The notes below the pieces were generated by a model. The model saw only the letters and a list, made by a program, of their open reading frames with translations. It had not been told where the DNA came from and made no database searches. Below, piece after piece: positions 1-6,988 of a DNA stretch of 9,266 bases; position 1 is the first letter of the stretch, and each line of letters opens with the position of its first letter. This DNA comes from Acidobacteriota bacterium (GTDB lineage Bacteria > Acidobacteriota > Vicinamibacteria > Vicinamibacterales > Fen-181), in the NCBI GenBank assembly GCA_003157675.1, contig PMKG01000466.1, forward strand, positions 1-9,266, read 5' to 3'. The position numbers and the translations under genes are program-made.

Positions 1-2385
1 GTTGAACTCCATCTTGTTGTACTGCACGATGACCGTCCCGCCCCGTTCGGCGAAGTCGATGAGGCGTCGGTTGTAGGCGCGCAGGTCGCTCCGCTTCAGG
101 TACGCGCGGACGCCGGTCATGATCACGTCGTACCGTGACAGGTCGCCCCACCCGAGTTCGTCGGGCTGGATGAAGCTCACGCGGGCCCCGAGCTGCTCGA
201 GCGCCGGCGGCACTTGGTCGCCCGCGCCGACGATGTAGCCGACCTTCAGGTCGGGAATCGTCCGGACGTCGATCACCTCGAGGTCCGTCTCCGCCGGCTT
301 GATGACCTGTCGCCGTTCGATGTGCGGATAGTCGATCTCCTGGTAGCCGCTGCCGAACGTCGTCGCGCCGGTCGCGGGCGAGGTGACCACCGCGCGAACC
401 TGGTACGCGCCGGTCTTCACCGACGCCGGCACCACGAGCCGGAACCGGGCGGTCATCGATTCGTCTTCGTTCGAGAAGCTGAGCGCCGCGGTCGCGGGCT
501 GGGCGGTCCAGCCCATCGGCAGGTCGAGCGCGATCTTGGCCTGCGCCTCGCCCTTGAGGCCGCTCGTCACCGAGACGAACATCTCCCGCTCGATCGGTTT
601 CGCCCCCGCCGCCCGGACGGCCGGAATCACGGCCGTCTCCGGCGTCGTCTTCACCGAGAAGGCGGGCACGACGTTCAGCTCCATCCGCTTCTCACCGACG
701 AAAGTGTCCCTGGCGTACCGATACTGGATCGCCTGCTCGTGCACGACTTCCGCGCCGCCGATGCGCACGTGGAACGCCGCGCGGAAGGGGGACGGACGGA
801 ACGGCAGGCCGAATTCGACGTCGGGCGCGAAGATATTGAGCGCGGCCTTCGGCGGCCGCGTGTCCCAGTACTGGTCGGTCCAGTAGGGCTCGGTGAGCCG
901 CGCGTCGGCCGGGACCCGGGCGTCCGCGGCGCAGGCGAATACGCCGTGCGCCTTCGCCGTCCCGGCGGCGCAGCCCGCCGCCTGCGCGAAGCCGGTCACG
1001 CTGACGCTGCCGACGCCGACGTCCGCAGGTCCCCTGTCCACAACGGCGAACGAGAGCTTCACCGGCTGGCCCGCGACGACCAGGCCGTCGTCAGCCAGCG
1101 CCTCGAACGCGAGCCCCGCCGATTTCAGCGCCGCATCCTCGTATTCGGTCTCCTTGATCTTCAGGCGGAAGTCGATCTCGAACCGGGCGCTCTCGGGAAG
1201 CCCCATGGAGCCGAGCTGCGACCTGAGCGCCCTCAGCGCGGTGAGACCCGCCACCACCGGCCTCGTCGTCGCCGCGTCGTCGCCCGAGTCGAATGCCTGC
1301 TGCGCGAGCCGCACCTGCTCCGCGATGGCGGCCAGTCCGGCCTTCAGCGCCTCGGGCGGGGTCGGGCCGGCGAACGACGCGAGACCGGCGAAACTCATGT
1401 CGACGCCGTCGAAGAGCGACGTCTCGTCCTTGTCCATCTCACCGGGGATCGTCGAGTCGACGAGACGATAGCGCGACGGCCCGGCCAGGCCGCGCCCGCC
1501 GCCGATCCCGCCCGGAAGAGGCGCGAGCTGGCCCATCCCCTGGCACTTGTGATTGCTGCGGGCGTCGGCGCCGATCTCCTGGTAGGTCCGCCCGAGCAGC
1601 GGGTCGTAGACGCCCGCGTCGACGCTGGCGACGTGGGCCGCCGTGTCCGTGGGCGCCCCGGCCGGCGGCTGCATGCCGACGAAGCCCATCGTGCCAGTGA
1701 AGTAGAGCTTCTTCGCCTGCCACGGGCGAAGGCCGGCCTTGATCTGATCGGGATACCGGGCCGGGTCTGCCGCCGCGCGGAACGCTTCCCGGGTGAGGAC
1801 CGCCGTCGCCTCGTGCGCCCGGTCGCCGCCCCGGCCCTGGATGTTCATCGTCAGCACGACGTCGGGCCGGAGCATCCGGATCAGGCGGACGAAATCGGCC
1901 ACCACCTCGTCGCGGCCCCAGAACCTGTACACCTCTTCGGGGTCGAACGAGTACCCGTAGTCGATGGCGCGGGTGAACCACTGCTCGGCGCCGTCGAGCC
2001 GGTGGGCCGAGAGCAGTTCGGCCGTCCGCAACACGCCGAGGTCGCGGAACAGCTCCTGGCCGATCTCGTTCTGGCCGCCCTCTCCCCGCGTCGTCTGAAC
2101 GTCGATCGACCGGAGTCCCTGGCCGTAGGTCAGCAGCGCGTAAAGCTGGTTGTGCTCGTCATCCGGGTGCGCCGCCGTCTGCATCAACGTGCCGACGACG
2201 CCCAGGCGGCGGAGAGCGAGGCCGAGCGCGACGTGGCCGTTGTCCTGAGAGACGAGCGAGACCAGGCGCGCCTGGGCGTGGACCGGCGCCGCGGGGCGCA
2301 GCCACCCGGTCAGGCCGATCACGAGGGCGAGAGCGAGCAGGAGCAGCCCTCGGCGGGTCAGCTTCGCGCGCGAACGCTGGAACAT
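1..2385 (-). CDS. Secreted PIG-L/LmbE-family deacetylase, C-terminus cut by window edge
   Basis: The frame is open for 795 codons from ATG 2385 to the window edge with no stop, so the C-terminus lies outside. Residues 1-39 form a signal peptide: RSRAKLTRR, a Leu/Ala-rich core, then a HAQA cleavage region. Residues 72-77 read AHPDDE, the zinc and catalytic motif of PIG-L/LmbE N-acyl deacetylases. TRGEGGQNEIG follows at about 99-109, and DRAHEAT (His191) is a likely third zinc ligand. RSNHKCQGM at 276-284 is typical of large exported members. Further on are two Ig-like beta-rich stretches (about 396-475 and 590-675, the second NEW3-like). From about residue 710 a Rossmann-like domain begins (VGYIVGAGD, then YDVIMTGVRAY and GGTVIVQYN), resembling ThuA or class I amidotransferase-like domains. 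The family removes acetyl groups from N-acetylglucosamine-type substrates; the substrate here is unknown, and periplasmic or outer-surface glycan work is inferred. It is transcribed away from the lyase gene. Confidence 0.9.
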   Translation of the reverse strand, partial: MFQRSRAKLTRRGLLLLALALVIGLTGWLRPAAPVHAQARLVSLVSQDNGHVALGLALRRLGVVGTLMQTAAHPDDEHNQLYALLTYGQGLRSIDVQTTRGEGGQNEIGQELFRDLGVLRTAELLSAHRLDGAEQWFTRAIDYGYSFDPEEVYRFWGRDEVVADFVRLIRMLRPDVVLTMNIQGRGGDRAHEATAVLTREAFRAAADPARYPDQIKAGLRPWQAKKLYFTGTMGFVGMQPPAGAPTDTAAHVASVDAGVYDPLLGRTYQEIGADARSNHKCQGMGQLAPLPGGIGGGRGLAGPSRYRLVDSTIPGEMDKDETSLFDGVDMSFAGLASFAGPTPPEALKAGLAAIAEQVRLAQQAFDSGDDAATTRPVVAGLTALRALRSQLGSMGLPESARFEIDFRLKIKETEYEDAALKSAGLAFEALADDGLVVAGQPVKLSFAVVDRGPADVGVGSVSVTGFAQAAGCAAGTAKAHGVFACAADARVPADARLTEPYWTDQYWDTRPPKAALNIFAPDVEFGLPFRPSPFRAAFHVRIGGAEVVHEQAIQYRYARDTFVGEKRMELNVVPAFSVKTTPETAVIPAVRAAGAKPIEREMFVSVTSGLKGEAQAKIALDLPMGWTAQPATAALSFSNEDESMTARFRLVVPASVKTGAYQVRAVVTSPATGATTFGSGYQEIDYPHIERRQVIKPAETDLEVIDVRTIPDLKVGYIVGAGDQVPPALEQLGARVSFIQPDELGWGDLSRYDVIMTGVRAYLKRSDLRAYNRRLIDFAERGGTVIVQYNKMEFN

Positions 2386-2392
2386 GGCACAG

Positions 2393-2398
2393 TCCTCC
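2393..2398 (-). promoter_or_regulatory. Shine-Dalgarno site of the PIG-L gene
   Basis: The minus strand reads GGAGGA, seven bases before ATG 2385. This consensus-quality site at ideal spacing fixes the start just before the signal peptide. Confidence 0.8.
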
Positions 2399-2421
2399 AC
2401 AACCACATCGCCCGAACCCTC

Positions 2422-2427
2422 ATCATA
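2422..2427 (-). promoter_or_regulatory. Candidate -10 element for the PIG-L gene
   Basis: The minus strand reads TATGAT, one mismatch from TATAAT. It would start a transcript near 2415 with a leader of about 30 bases that contains the GGAGGA site. The -35 position, 17 bases upstream (2445-2450, TGGCCG), matches the consensus at only three of six bases. This is a prediction from sequence alone. Confidence 0.4.
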
Positions 2428-2482
2428 CTCACCGCCGACGCGCCCGGCCAGCCGGCCGCGGCCCGACCTGGAACGGTTTGGG

Positions 2483-2488
2483 TATACT
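2483..2488 (+). promoter_or_regulatory. Candidate -10 element of the lyase cassette, giving a nearly leaderless mRNA
   Basis: TATACT ends ten bases before ATG 2499. A transcript starting about seven bases after the hexamer would have a leader of only three to five bases. No purine-rich ribosome site lies before the ATG, which fits leaderless translation. There is no convincing -35. A TTG at 2478 is in frame, but using it would put the hexamer inside the coding region. Confidence 0.45.
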
Positions 2489-2498
2489 TCTTTACATC

Positions 2499-3953
2499 AT
2501 GCCTTTCGCGCCGGAGTACGTCGCCCTCGTCCTGCGCGAGAACTTCGAGGACGCCAGGACGCTGTTCTTCGATCAGCTCATGGCGATGCACGAGGCGCAC
2601 CTGGTCATGCTCGCAGGTCGCGGGATCCTGGCGGCGACCGACGCCCGCCGGCTGCGGACCGCCCTTGACGCCATCCCGCGCGACGAGGTTCGGCGCGCCG
2701 TCTTCGACGGGACCGACGAAGACCTCTTCTGCCACGTCAACCGCCTGCTGGTCGAAGCCTGCGGCGAGGAGGTGGCGGGGCGGCTGCACACGGCGCGCAG
2801 CCGGAACGACATCGACGCGGCGCTGTATCGGATGCGGCAGCGCGACCTGGTGCTCGACCTGCTGGAGGCCACGCTCGATCTGCGGGACACCCTCGTCGAC
2901 GTCGCCGGCCGCAACCTCGACACCACGTTCCCGGCGCACACCCACACGCAGCCGGCGCAGCCATCGACGATCGCGCACTACCTGCTGGCGGTCATCGAGC
3001 AGCTCGAGCGGGACGCGGTCCGCCTGCGCGCGGCCTACGAGTCGACCAACCACTGCCCCCTTGGCGCCTGCGCCATCACCGGCACGGGCTTCGACATCGA
3101 CCGCCGCCTCACCTCCGACCTGCTGGGGTTCCTGGGCCCGACCGGCAATACCTACGGCAGCATCGCCACCGTCGACTACCTGCTGCAGAACGTCTCGGCG
3201 GCGGCCGTCGCGCTGACCGGGTTCGGGCGGTTCGCGCAGGACGTGCTGCAGTGGTGCACGACGGAATTCGGGTACCTCCGGCTCCCCGACGGCTTCGTCC
3301 AGCCCAGCAGCATCATGCCGCAGAAGCGGAACCCCGTGGCGGCCGAACACGCCCGCAGCCTCGCCAGCCGGGCGCTGGGCGAGGCGCTCGGCGTCATGGT
3401 CGCCGTCCACAACACGCCGTTCGGCGACATCGTCGATACCGAGGACGACCTGCAGCCGCTCGTGTTCCTGGCGATGCACGACGCGACGCGCGCCGTCGGC
3501 CTGCTGGCGGCGGCCCTCCGCGGCGCCGAGTTCGATCGGGCGAAACTCGAGGCGCGGGCGGCCGAGGGCGGCATCACGATGACCGAGCTTGCCGACGCGC
3601 TGGCGCGCGAACACGGTGTGCCGTTCCAACTGGCGCACCGCGTGGTTTCGGCCTTGAACCGGACGCTCGCCGCCGCGCCGGACCGCTCGCGCGCCGCCGT
3701 CCTGGCCGAGGTCTCGGCCGGGATCATCGGCACGCCGATTCACTACTCGGACGAGGCGCTCACCGATCTGCTCAGCCCGCGGCACTTCGTGAGCGTGCGG
3801 CGCACGCCCGGCGGGCCGTCAGAGAGCGAGACCGGCCCGGCGGTCGGCCAGTCACGAGCAAGCCTGGAGGCCGATCGGCGCTGGCTGGCCGACACGCGCG
3901 AGGCGCTCTCGGCCGCGGCCGACCGGCTTCGCGCCAGAAAGGCCGCGCTGTGA
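2499..3953 (+). CDS. Argininosuccinate lyase-family enzyme (fumarase/aspartase superfamily), probable paralogue
   Basis: This 484-residue protein is close to the usual ArgH length (about 460). The superfamily catalyses beta-elimination that releases fumarate; ArgH makes arginine and fumarate from argininosuccinate. Visible motifs are ARSRND at 99-104, HTHTQPAQ at 147-154 (the active-site T-H), GACAITGTGFDIDR at 189-202 (matching GAGALAGTTFxIDRE), and SSIMPQKRNP at 270-279, the signature loop that carries the catalytic serine. NTPFGDIVDTEDDLQPL replaces the usual ArgH NKDMQEDKEP stretch. After RSRND the usual Q-V-A-T-D is I-D-A-A-L here, in the succinate-binding region. Together with the neighbouring transporter this suggests a paralogue acting on another N-substituted aspartate or related compound. 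ATG 2499 is preferred over TTG 2478 because of the promoter position and the family N-terminus. Its TGA stop overlaps the GTG start of the next gene. Family certain, substrate not. Confidence 0.87.
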   Translation: MPFAPEYVALVLRENFEDARTLFFDQLMAMHEAHLVMLAGRGILAATDARRLRTALDAIPRDEVRRAVFDGTDEDLFCHVNRLLVEACGEEVAGRLHTARSRNDIDAALYRMRQRDLVLDLLEATLDLRDTLVDVAGRNLDTTFPAHTHTQPAQPSTIAHYLLAVIEQLERDAVRLRAAYESTNHCPLGACAITGTGFDIDRRLTSDLLGFLGPTGNTYGSIATVDYLLQNVSAAAVALTGFGRFAQDVLQWCTTEFGYLRLPDGFVQPSSIMPQKRNPVAAEHARSLASRALGEALGVMVAVHNTPFGDIVDTEDDLQPLVFLAMHDATRAVGLLAAALRGAEFDRAKLEARAAEGGITMTELADALAREHGVPFQLAHRVVSALNRTLAAAPDRSRAAVLAEVSAGIIGTPIHYSDEALTDLLSPRHFVSVRRTPGGPSESETGPAVGQSRASLEADRRWLADTREALSAAADRLRARKAAL

Positions 3954-4066
3954 CGACTGCCGACGCGTCGCCGCGAACGCGCACGCGAACGTACATTCTG
4001 GTGCTGGTGCTCCACGCGGCGGTCATCACCGCCCTGTGGACCTTCAGCCACTACTTCGGGGCGTGA
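3950..4066 (+). CDS. 38-residue single-span membrane microprotein, coupled to the lyase
   Basis: GTG 3950 overlaps the lyase TGA in the four bases GTGA, a classic translational-coupling arrangement, and the frame runs to TGA at 4064-4066. The peptide has a short basic N-terminus (TTADASPRTRTRT), then one hydrophobic helix from YILVLVLHAAVITALW to about residue 32, then FSHYFGA. By the positive-inside rule the N-terminus is cytoplasmic. It fills nearly all of the gap between lyase and symporter. The symporter lies in the same frame, separated by the TGA and seven codons. Some sodium:solute symporters have short membrane partners (ActP with YjcH, PanF with YhdT), so an accessory subunit of the next gene product is a reasonable inference. 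I recognise no named family. Being a real gene rests on the overlap, the clean helix and the position. Confidence 0.65.
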   Translation: MTTADASPRTRTRTYILVLVLHAAVITALWTFSHYFGA

Positions 4067-4087
4067 GCCGGCTCCTCTTCAGACCGC

Positions 4088-5815
4088 ATGCATCTCATCG
4101 ACTGGCTCGTCATCGGCGTTTATCTCGTCTGGATCGTCTACGACGGTCTCAAACGGACCCGCTCGGCGCACGAGATCGACGGCTACCTGCTGGCCAAGCG
4201 GAGCCTGCCGTGGTGGGCCGCCGGACTGTCTGTGATGGCCACGCAGCTGAGCGCCATCACCCTGATCGGCACGACCGGCCAGGGCTACGCCGACGGCATG
4301 CGGTTCGTGCAGTTCTACTTCGGCCTGCCGATCGCGATGGTAATCCTCTCGGTCACCGTCGTCCCGTTCTTCTACCGCGCCCGCGTCTACACGGCCTACC
4401 AGTACCTGGAGCAGCGGTTCGACTCGAAGACGCGGATGCTGGCCGCCCTGCTCTTCCTGGTGTCGAGAAGCCTGTCGTGCGGCGTGATCATCGCGGCGCC
4501 GGCGGTCATCCTCTCCATCGTGCTCGGCTGGAACCTCACGCTCACCGTCCTCGCCATCGGGATGCCAACGGCCGTCTACACTATGTTCGGCGGCGTGCAG
4601 GCGGTGGCATGGACCGACGTCAAGCAGATGGGCGTCATCGTGGCCGGCGTCTGCACGGCGGTCGTCCTGCTCGTGCTCGGCCTGCCGCGCGACGTGTCGC
4701 TCGTCGACGCCCTGCGCATCGCCGGCGCGGCGGGCCGGCTGAAGGCCGTGGACTTCTCGTTCGACCTGACGACCAACTACACCTTCTGGTCAGGGATCGT
4801 GGCAGGCGTGTTCCTGATGCTCGCCTACTTCGGGTGCGATCAAAGCCAGGTCCAGCGGTACCTGACCGCCAGGTCCGAGGACGAAGGGCGCAGTTCGCTG
4901 CTGCTGAGCGCCTTCGTGAAGGTCCCGCTCCAGACGCTCATCCTGCTCACCGGCGTTCTCGTGTTCGTGTTCTACCTGTTCACGCAGCCGCCGATGCTCT
5001 TCAACCCCGTGCACGAAGCCAGGGTCGCCGCCAGCCCGCGGGCGGGCGAGCTGGCCGGCCTTCAGGAGGAGTTCTCGCGGGCGTTCACGACGCGCCGCCA
5101 GGCCGCGATCGCGGCGACCGAGGCGCGGCGGGCCGGCGACGCGGCCCGCATCGACGAGGCGGCGGACGCGTTCCGTGCCGCCGACGCCGCCGTGGCCGCC
5201 ACGCGAGGCCGGGCCGTGCGACTCGTGAAGGAGGTCACCGGCGACACGGCGTACAACGACGTCAACTACGTCTTCCCGACCTTCGTGACGACGCAGCTGC
5301 CGGTCGGCCTGGTCGGGCTCATTATCGCGGCCATCTTCGCCGCCGCCATGTCGGCGAGCGCCGGCGAGATGAACGCCCTCGCGACCTCCACGGTCATCGA
5401 CATCTACCGCCGCCACGTCCGCCGGCAGGCGCCGGATGCGCACTACCTGCGGGTGTCGAAGCTGGCCACGGGCTTATGGGGGCTGACGGCGTGCACCTTC
5501 GCCATCTACGCGGCAAGCGCCGGCTCGCTCATCGAAGTGGTCAACAAGGTGGGGTCGCTCTTCTACGGGACGCTGCTCGGCGCATTCGTCCTCGCCATCG
5601 GCACGCGCCGCGCGACCGGTCGCGGTGCGTTCTGGGGGATGCTCGCGGGCTTCGCGACGGTGCTCGTGGTCGCCAGGACGACCGCGATTTCCTATCTTTG
5701 GTACAACCTGGTCGGCACCGCCGTCGTCGTGCTGGTCGGCGTGGCCATCAGTTACACCGGTCCGGCGGAGCCGAGGCCGGGCGTGCGCTGGATTGGTGGC
5801 AGCCTTGATCCCTGA
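4088..5815 (+). CDS. Sodium:solute symporter (SSS family) with a long charged loop
   Basis: This 575-residue multi-span inner-membrane protein opens with MHLIDWLVIGVYL, then the SSS signature SLPWWAAGLSVMATQLSA and IGTTGQGYADGM (about 41-72). FGGVQAVAWTDVKQ (about residues 166-179) is the conserved SSS stretch usually seen as GGLxAVxWTDxxQ. The helix PVGLVGLIIAAIFAAAMSASAGEMN and TSTVIDIYRR match the Na+-site helix (TM8) and what follows it. The family couples Na+ entry to uptake of sugars, amino acids, carboxylates or vitamins; the substrate here cannot be read off. Between TFVTTQLPVG and the preceding helix lies an insertion of about 85 residues (306-390) rich in Ala, Arg and Glu, probably helical or coiled coil. 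By family topology it is periplasmic, and it explains the extra length over typical members of about 500 residues. No good ribosome site precedes the ATG, so translation may depend on coupling with the microprotein 21 bases upstream. The last codons and TGA lie in the repeat tract. Confidence 0.9.
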   Translation: MHLIDWLVIGVYLVWIVYDGLKRTRSAHEIDGYLLAKRSLPWWAAGLSVMATQLSAITLIGTTGQGYADGMRFVQFYFGLPIAMVILSVTVVPFFYRARVYTAYQYLEQRFDSKTRMLAALLFLVSRSLSCGVIIAAPAVILSIVLGWNLTLTVLAIGMPTAVYTMFGGVQAVAWTDVKQMGVIVAGVCTAVVLLVLGLPRDVSLVDALRIAGAAGRLKAVDFSFDLTTNYTFWSGIVAGVFLMLAYFGCDQSQVQRYLTARSEDEGRSSLLLSAFVKVPLQTLILLTGVLVFVFYLFTQPPMLFNPVHEARVAASPRAGELAGLQEEFSRAFTTRRQAAIAATEARRAGDAARIDEAADAFRAADAAVAATRGRAVRLVKEVTGDTAYNDVNYVFPTFVTTQLPVGLVGLIIAAIFAAAMSASAGEMNALATSTVIDIYRRHVRRQAPDAHYLRVSKLATGLWGLTACTFAIYAASAGSLIEVVNKVGSLFYGTLLGAFVLAIGTRRATGRGAFWGMLAGFATVLVVARTTAISYLWYNLVGTAVVVLVGVAISYTGPAEPRPGVRWIGGSLDP

Positions 5816-5897
5816 GCCTCCTGGCTCGAGTCTTGAGTCTTGAGTCCTGAGTCGCTCTGGCTTCACCCTTGAGCTTTGAGCCCTGAGCCTTGAGCCT
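5806..5897. repeat. Degenerate period-7 tandem repeat (TGAGTCT/TGAGCCT type)
   Basis: Read in steps of seven from 5806, the tract gives TGATCCC, TGAGCCT, CCTGGCT, CGAGTCT, TGAGTCT, TGAGTCC, TGAGTCG, CTCTGGC, an eight-base unit TTCACCCT, then TGAGCTT, TGAGCCC, TGAGCCT, TGAGCCT. Its 92 bases equal thirteen units plus one base. Two flavours are visible: a GAGTC block at 5827-5854 and a GAGCC/GAGCT block at 5870-5897. It fills the gap between the convergent symporter and DUF362 genes, and the symporter TGA stop (5813-5815) lies in the second unit. It resembles the heptanucleotide intergenic repeats known in other bacteria. No strong hairpin or T-run is seen. Confidence 0.85.
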
Positions 5898-5901
5898 CCG
5901 T

Positions 5902-6891
5902 CTACCCCTCCGACAGCCGCGCCTTGATCTTCGCCGCGAACGCGCGGCTCGGTTCGTCCCCGGTGACGAGCTCGATCTGATCCGGCGAGGAGATGCCGAG
6001 GCCCAGCTCGACGGCCCGCTGCAGTTGCTCCTGCTCGAAGATCTTCCGGTCCATGATGGCCGAGTTCGCGCCCATCTCCTTGAGGATGGCGAGGCCCACC
6101 GCGTCCACCGCGATGCGGTCGGTGCCGCCCACGAAGACGTTGGCCGCGACCAGCTTCCCCTGCGAGGGCCCGCCGTCCACGAACACGTCGACGCCGTCCA
6201 TCACGATGAGACTCGGCTTGTAGCCGGCGTTGATCTCCGCGATCCTCCGCCGCATGTGTTCGCTGGCGTGCATCTCGCGCATCAGGCGCTTCGGGGTCAT
6301 GCCCACGGCGAGCTTGATCGACATCGAGTAGACGCCGCCGTAGCCGTGCGTCTTGAGGCAGCAGGTGGACACGAGGTACGACGCCTCGGCCATGAGTCGC
6401 GGCACGTAGAGCTGGCTCGTCCAGTGCGTGCCGGCCGGCGTCACCGGCACCCAGTCGGTGTCGGAGAGTTCCTCGAAATTCACGATCGAGGCCTTCATCT
6501 CGCGCGCCAGATCGAAGACGCCCTTGTCCTCCATGACCTTCTTCGTGACCGGCGGACCGCTGCGCTCGCCGATGGTGAGCGAGCGCGCGTCGCGCTCGAG
6601 CAGCTCGGCCATCAGTTGCCGCAGCGTGTCGTTGTGCGTCGAGCCGGGCGTCGGGTCCGCCGAGTTGAAGTTCGGCTTGATGACGACGTCCTTGCCCTTC
6701 GGGCCGGGCGCGTTCAAGAGGCGGACGACGCCGGTCACGCCCTTCTTCCGATCGCTCGTGCGGACGATGGCGACCTTCGTCGAGGGGGCCGCGGCGCGCA
6801 GCCCGGGAAAGCGGCCGCGCGAGATGGCGCCAACGGCGGCGGCGGACGACACGGAGGTGATGAAGGTGCGACGGGACATGGGTGTGGACAT
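5902..6891 (-). CDS. Tat-exported DUF362-domain protein
   Basis: The protein has 329 residues from ATG 6891. The N-terminus MSTPMSRRTFITSVSSAAAV is a twin-arginine (Tat) signal, with the R-R pair at 7-8 followed by T-F-I and a hydrophobic stretch, so the protein should be exported folded, perhaps with a cofactor. The body matches DUF362: VVIKPNFNS at about 69-77, TCCLKTHGYGGVYSMSIK at about 176-193 (the conserved K-T-H and following helix), MDGVDVFVDGGP at about 231-242, and a DRIAVDAVG segment. DUF362 proteins are often linked to iron-sulfur or redox proteins, but no 4Fe-4S cysteine cluster is visible here; the only close pair is Cys177-Cys178. Function is unknown. ATG 6897 is also possible, but the AGAAGGA site touches it directly and sits six bases before 6891. 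The gene is divergent from the beta-barrel gene and convergent with the symporter. Confidence 0.87.
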   Translation of the reverse strand: MSTPMSRRTFITSVSSAAAVGAISRGRFPGLRAAAPSTKVAIVRTSDRKKGVTGVVRLLNAPGPKGKDVVIKPNFNSADPTPGSTHNDTLRQLMAELLERDARSLTIGERSGPPVTKKVMEDKGVFDLAREMKASIVNFEELSDTDWVPVTPAGTHWTSQLYVPRLMAEASYLVSTCCLKTHGYGGVYSMSIKLAVGMTPKRLMREMHASEHMRRRIAEINAGYKPSLIVMDGVDVFVDGGPSQGKLVAANVFVGGTDRIAVDAVGLAILKEMGANSAIMDRKIFEQEQLQRAVELGLGISSPDQIELVTGDEPSRAFAAKIKARLSEG

Positions 6892-6897
6892 GGTCAT

Positions 6898-6904
6898 TCC
6901 TTCT
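6898..6904 (-). promoter_or_regulatory. Shine-Dalgarno site that decides the DUF362 start
   Basis: The minus strand reads AGAAGGA. Its spacing is zero to ATG 6897 and six bases to ATG 6891, so the second ATG is the likely start. Confidence 0.65.
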
Positions 6905-6941
6905 GAGCGGAGCCTCCGCCCGCTGCCGGGGCGGCGAGGAG

Positions 6942-6949
6942 ATTCTATA
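6942..6949 (-). promoter_or_regulatory. Candidate -10 region for the DUF362 gene
   Basis: The minus strand reads TATAGAAT, which contains TATAGA and TAGAAT, both close to TATAAT. It is one of the few AT-rich spots in this 97-base gap. No recognisable -35 is present. The leader would be about 45-50 bases. Confidence 0.4.
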
Positions 6950-6976
6950 CCGTCCGGGGCGCCGGCCGCCCGATGC

Positions 6977-6982
6977 TATGAT
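6977..6982 (+). promoter_or_regulatory. Candidate -10 element for the beta-barrel gene, possibly leaderless
   Basis: TATGAT ends six bases before GTG 6989. A transcript starting at the usual distance would begin at or beside the GTG, giving a leaderless mRNA. If ATG 7001 is used instead, the leader would be about 12 bases without a clear ribosome site. No -35 is seen. Confidence 0.4.
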
Positions 6983-6988
6983 GACGGC

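Noticed and set aside
2454..2463. GGCCGCGGCC palindrome in the divergent promoter gap as an operator
   Set aside because: A ten-base GC-only palindrome is expected by chance in such GC-rich sequence, and no second copy supports a regulator site.
214..3216. 1000-codon open frame on the plus strand
   Set aside because: It is antisense to the PIG-L gene and then runs out of frame across the lyase gene. The translation is Arg/Gly/Ala-rich with no motif, typical of GC-rich shadow frames.
2358..3785. 475-codon open frame on the minus strand opposite the lyase
   Set aside because: It is antisense to a gene with clear ArgH motifs and has only Arg/Val-rich shadow sequence.
4064..4087. Stop-codon readthrough joining the microprotein to the symporter
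   Set aside because: The two share a frame across a TGA, but the symporter start MHLIDWLVIGVY matches the usual family N-terminus and nothing around the TGA suggests recoding.
4036..5808. 590-codon frame overlapping the symporter
   Set aside because: It is the +1-shifted shadow of the symporter, rich in Arg, Pro and Gly; the 4088 frame has the membrane helices and family motifs.
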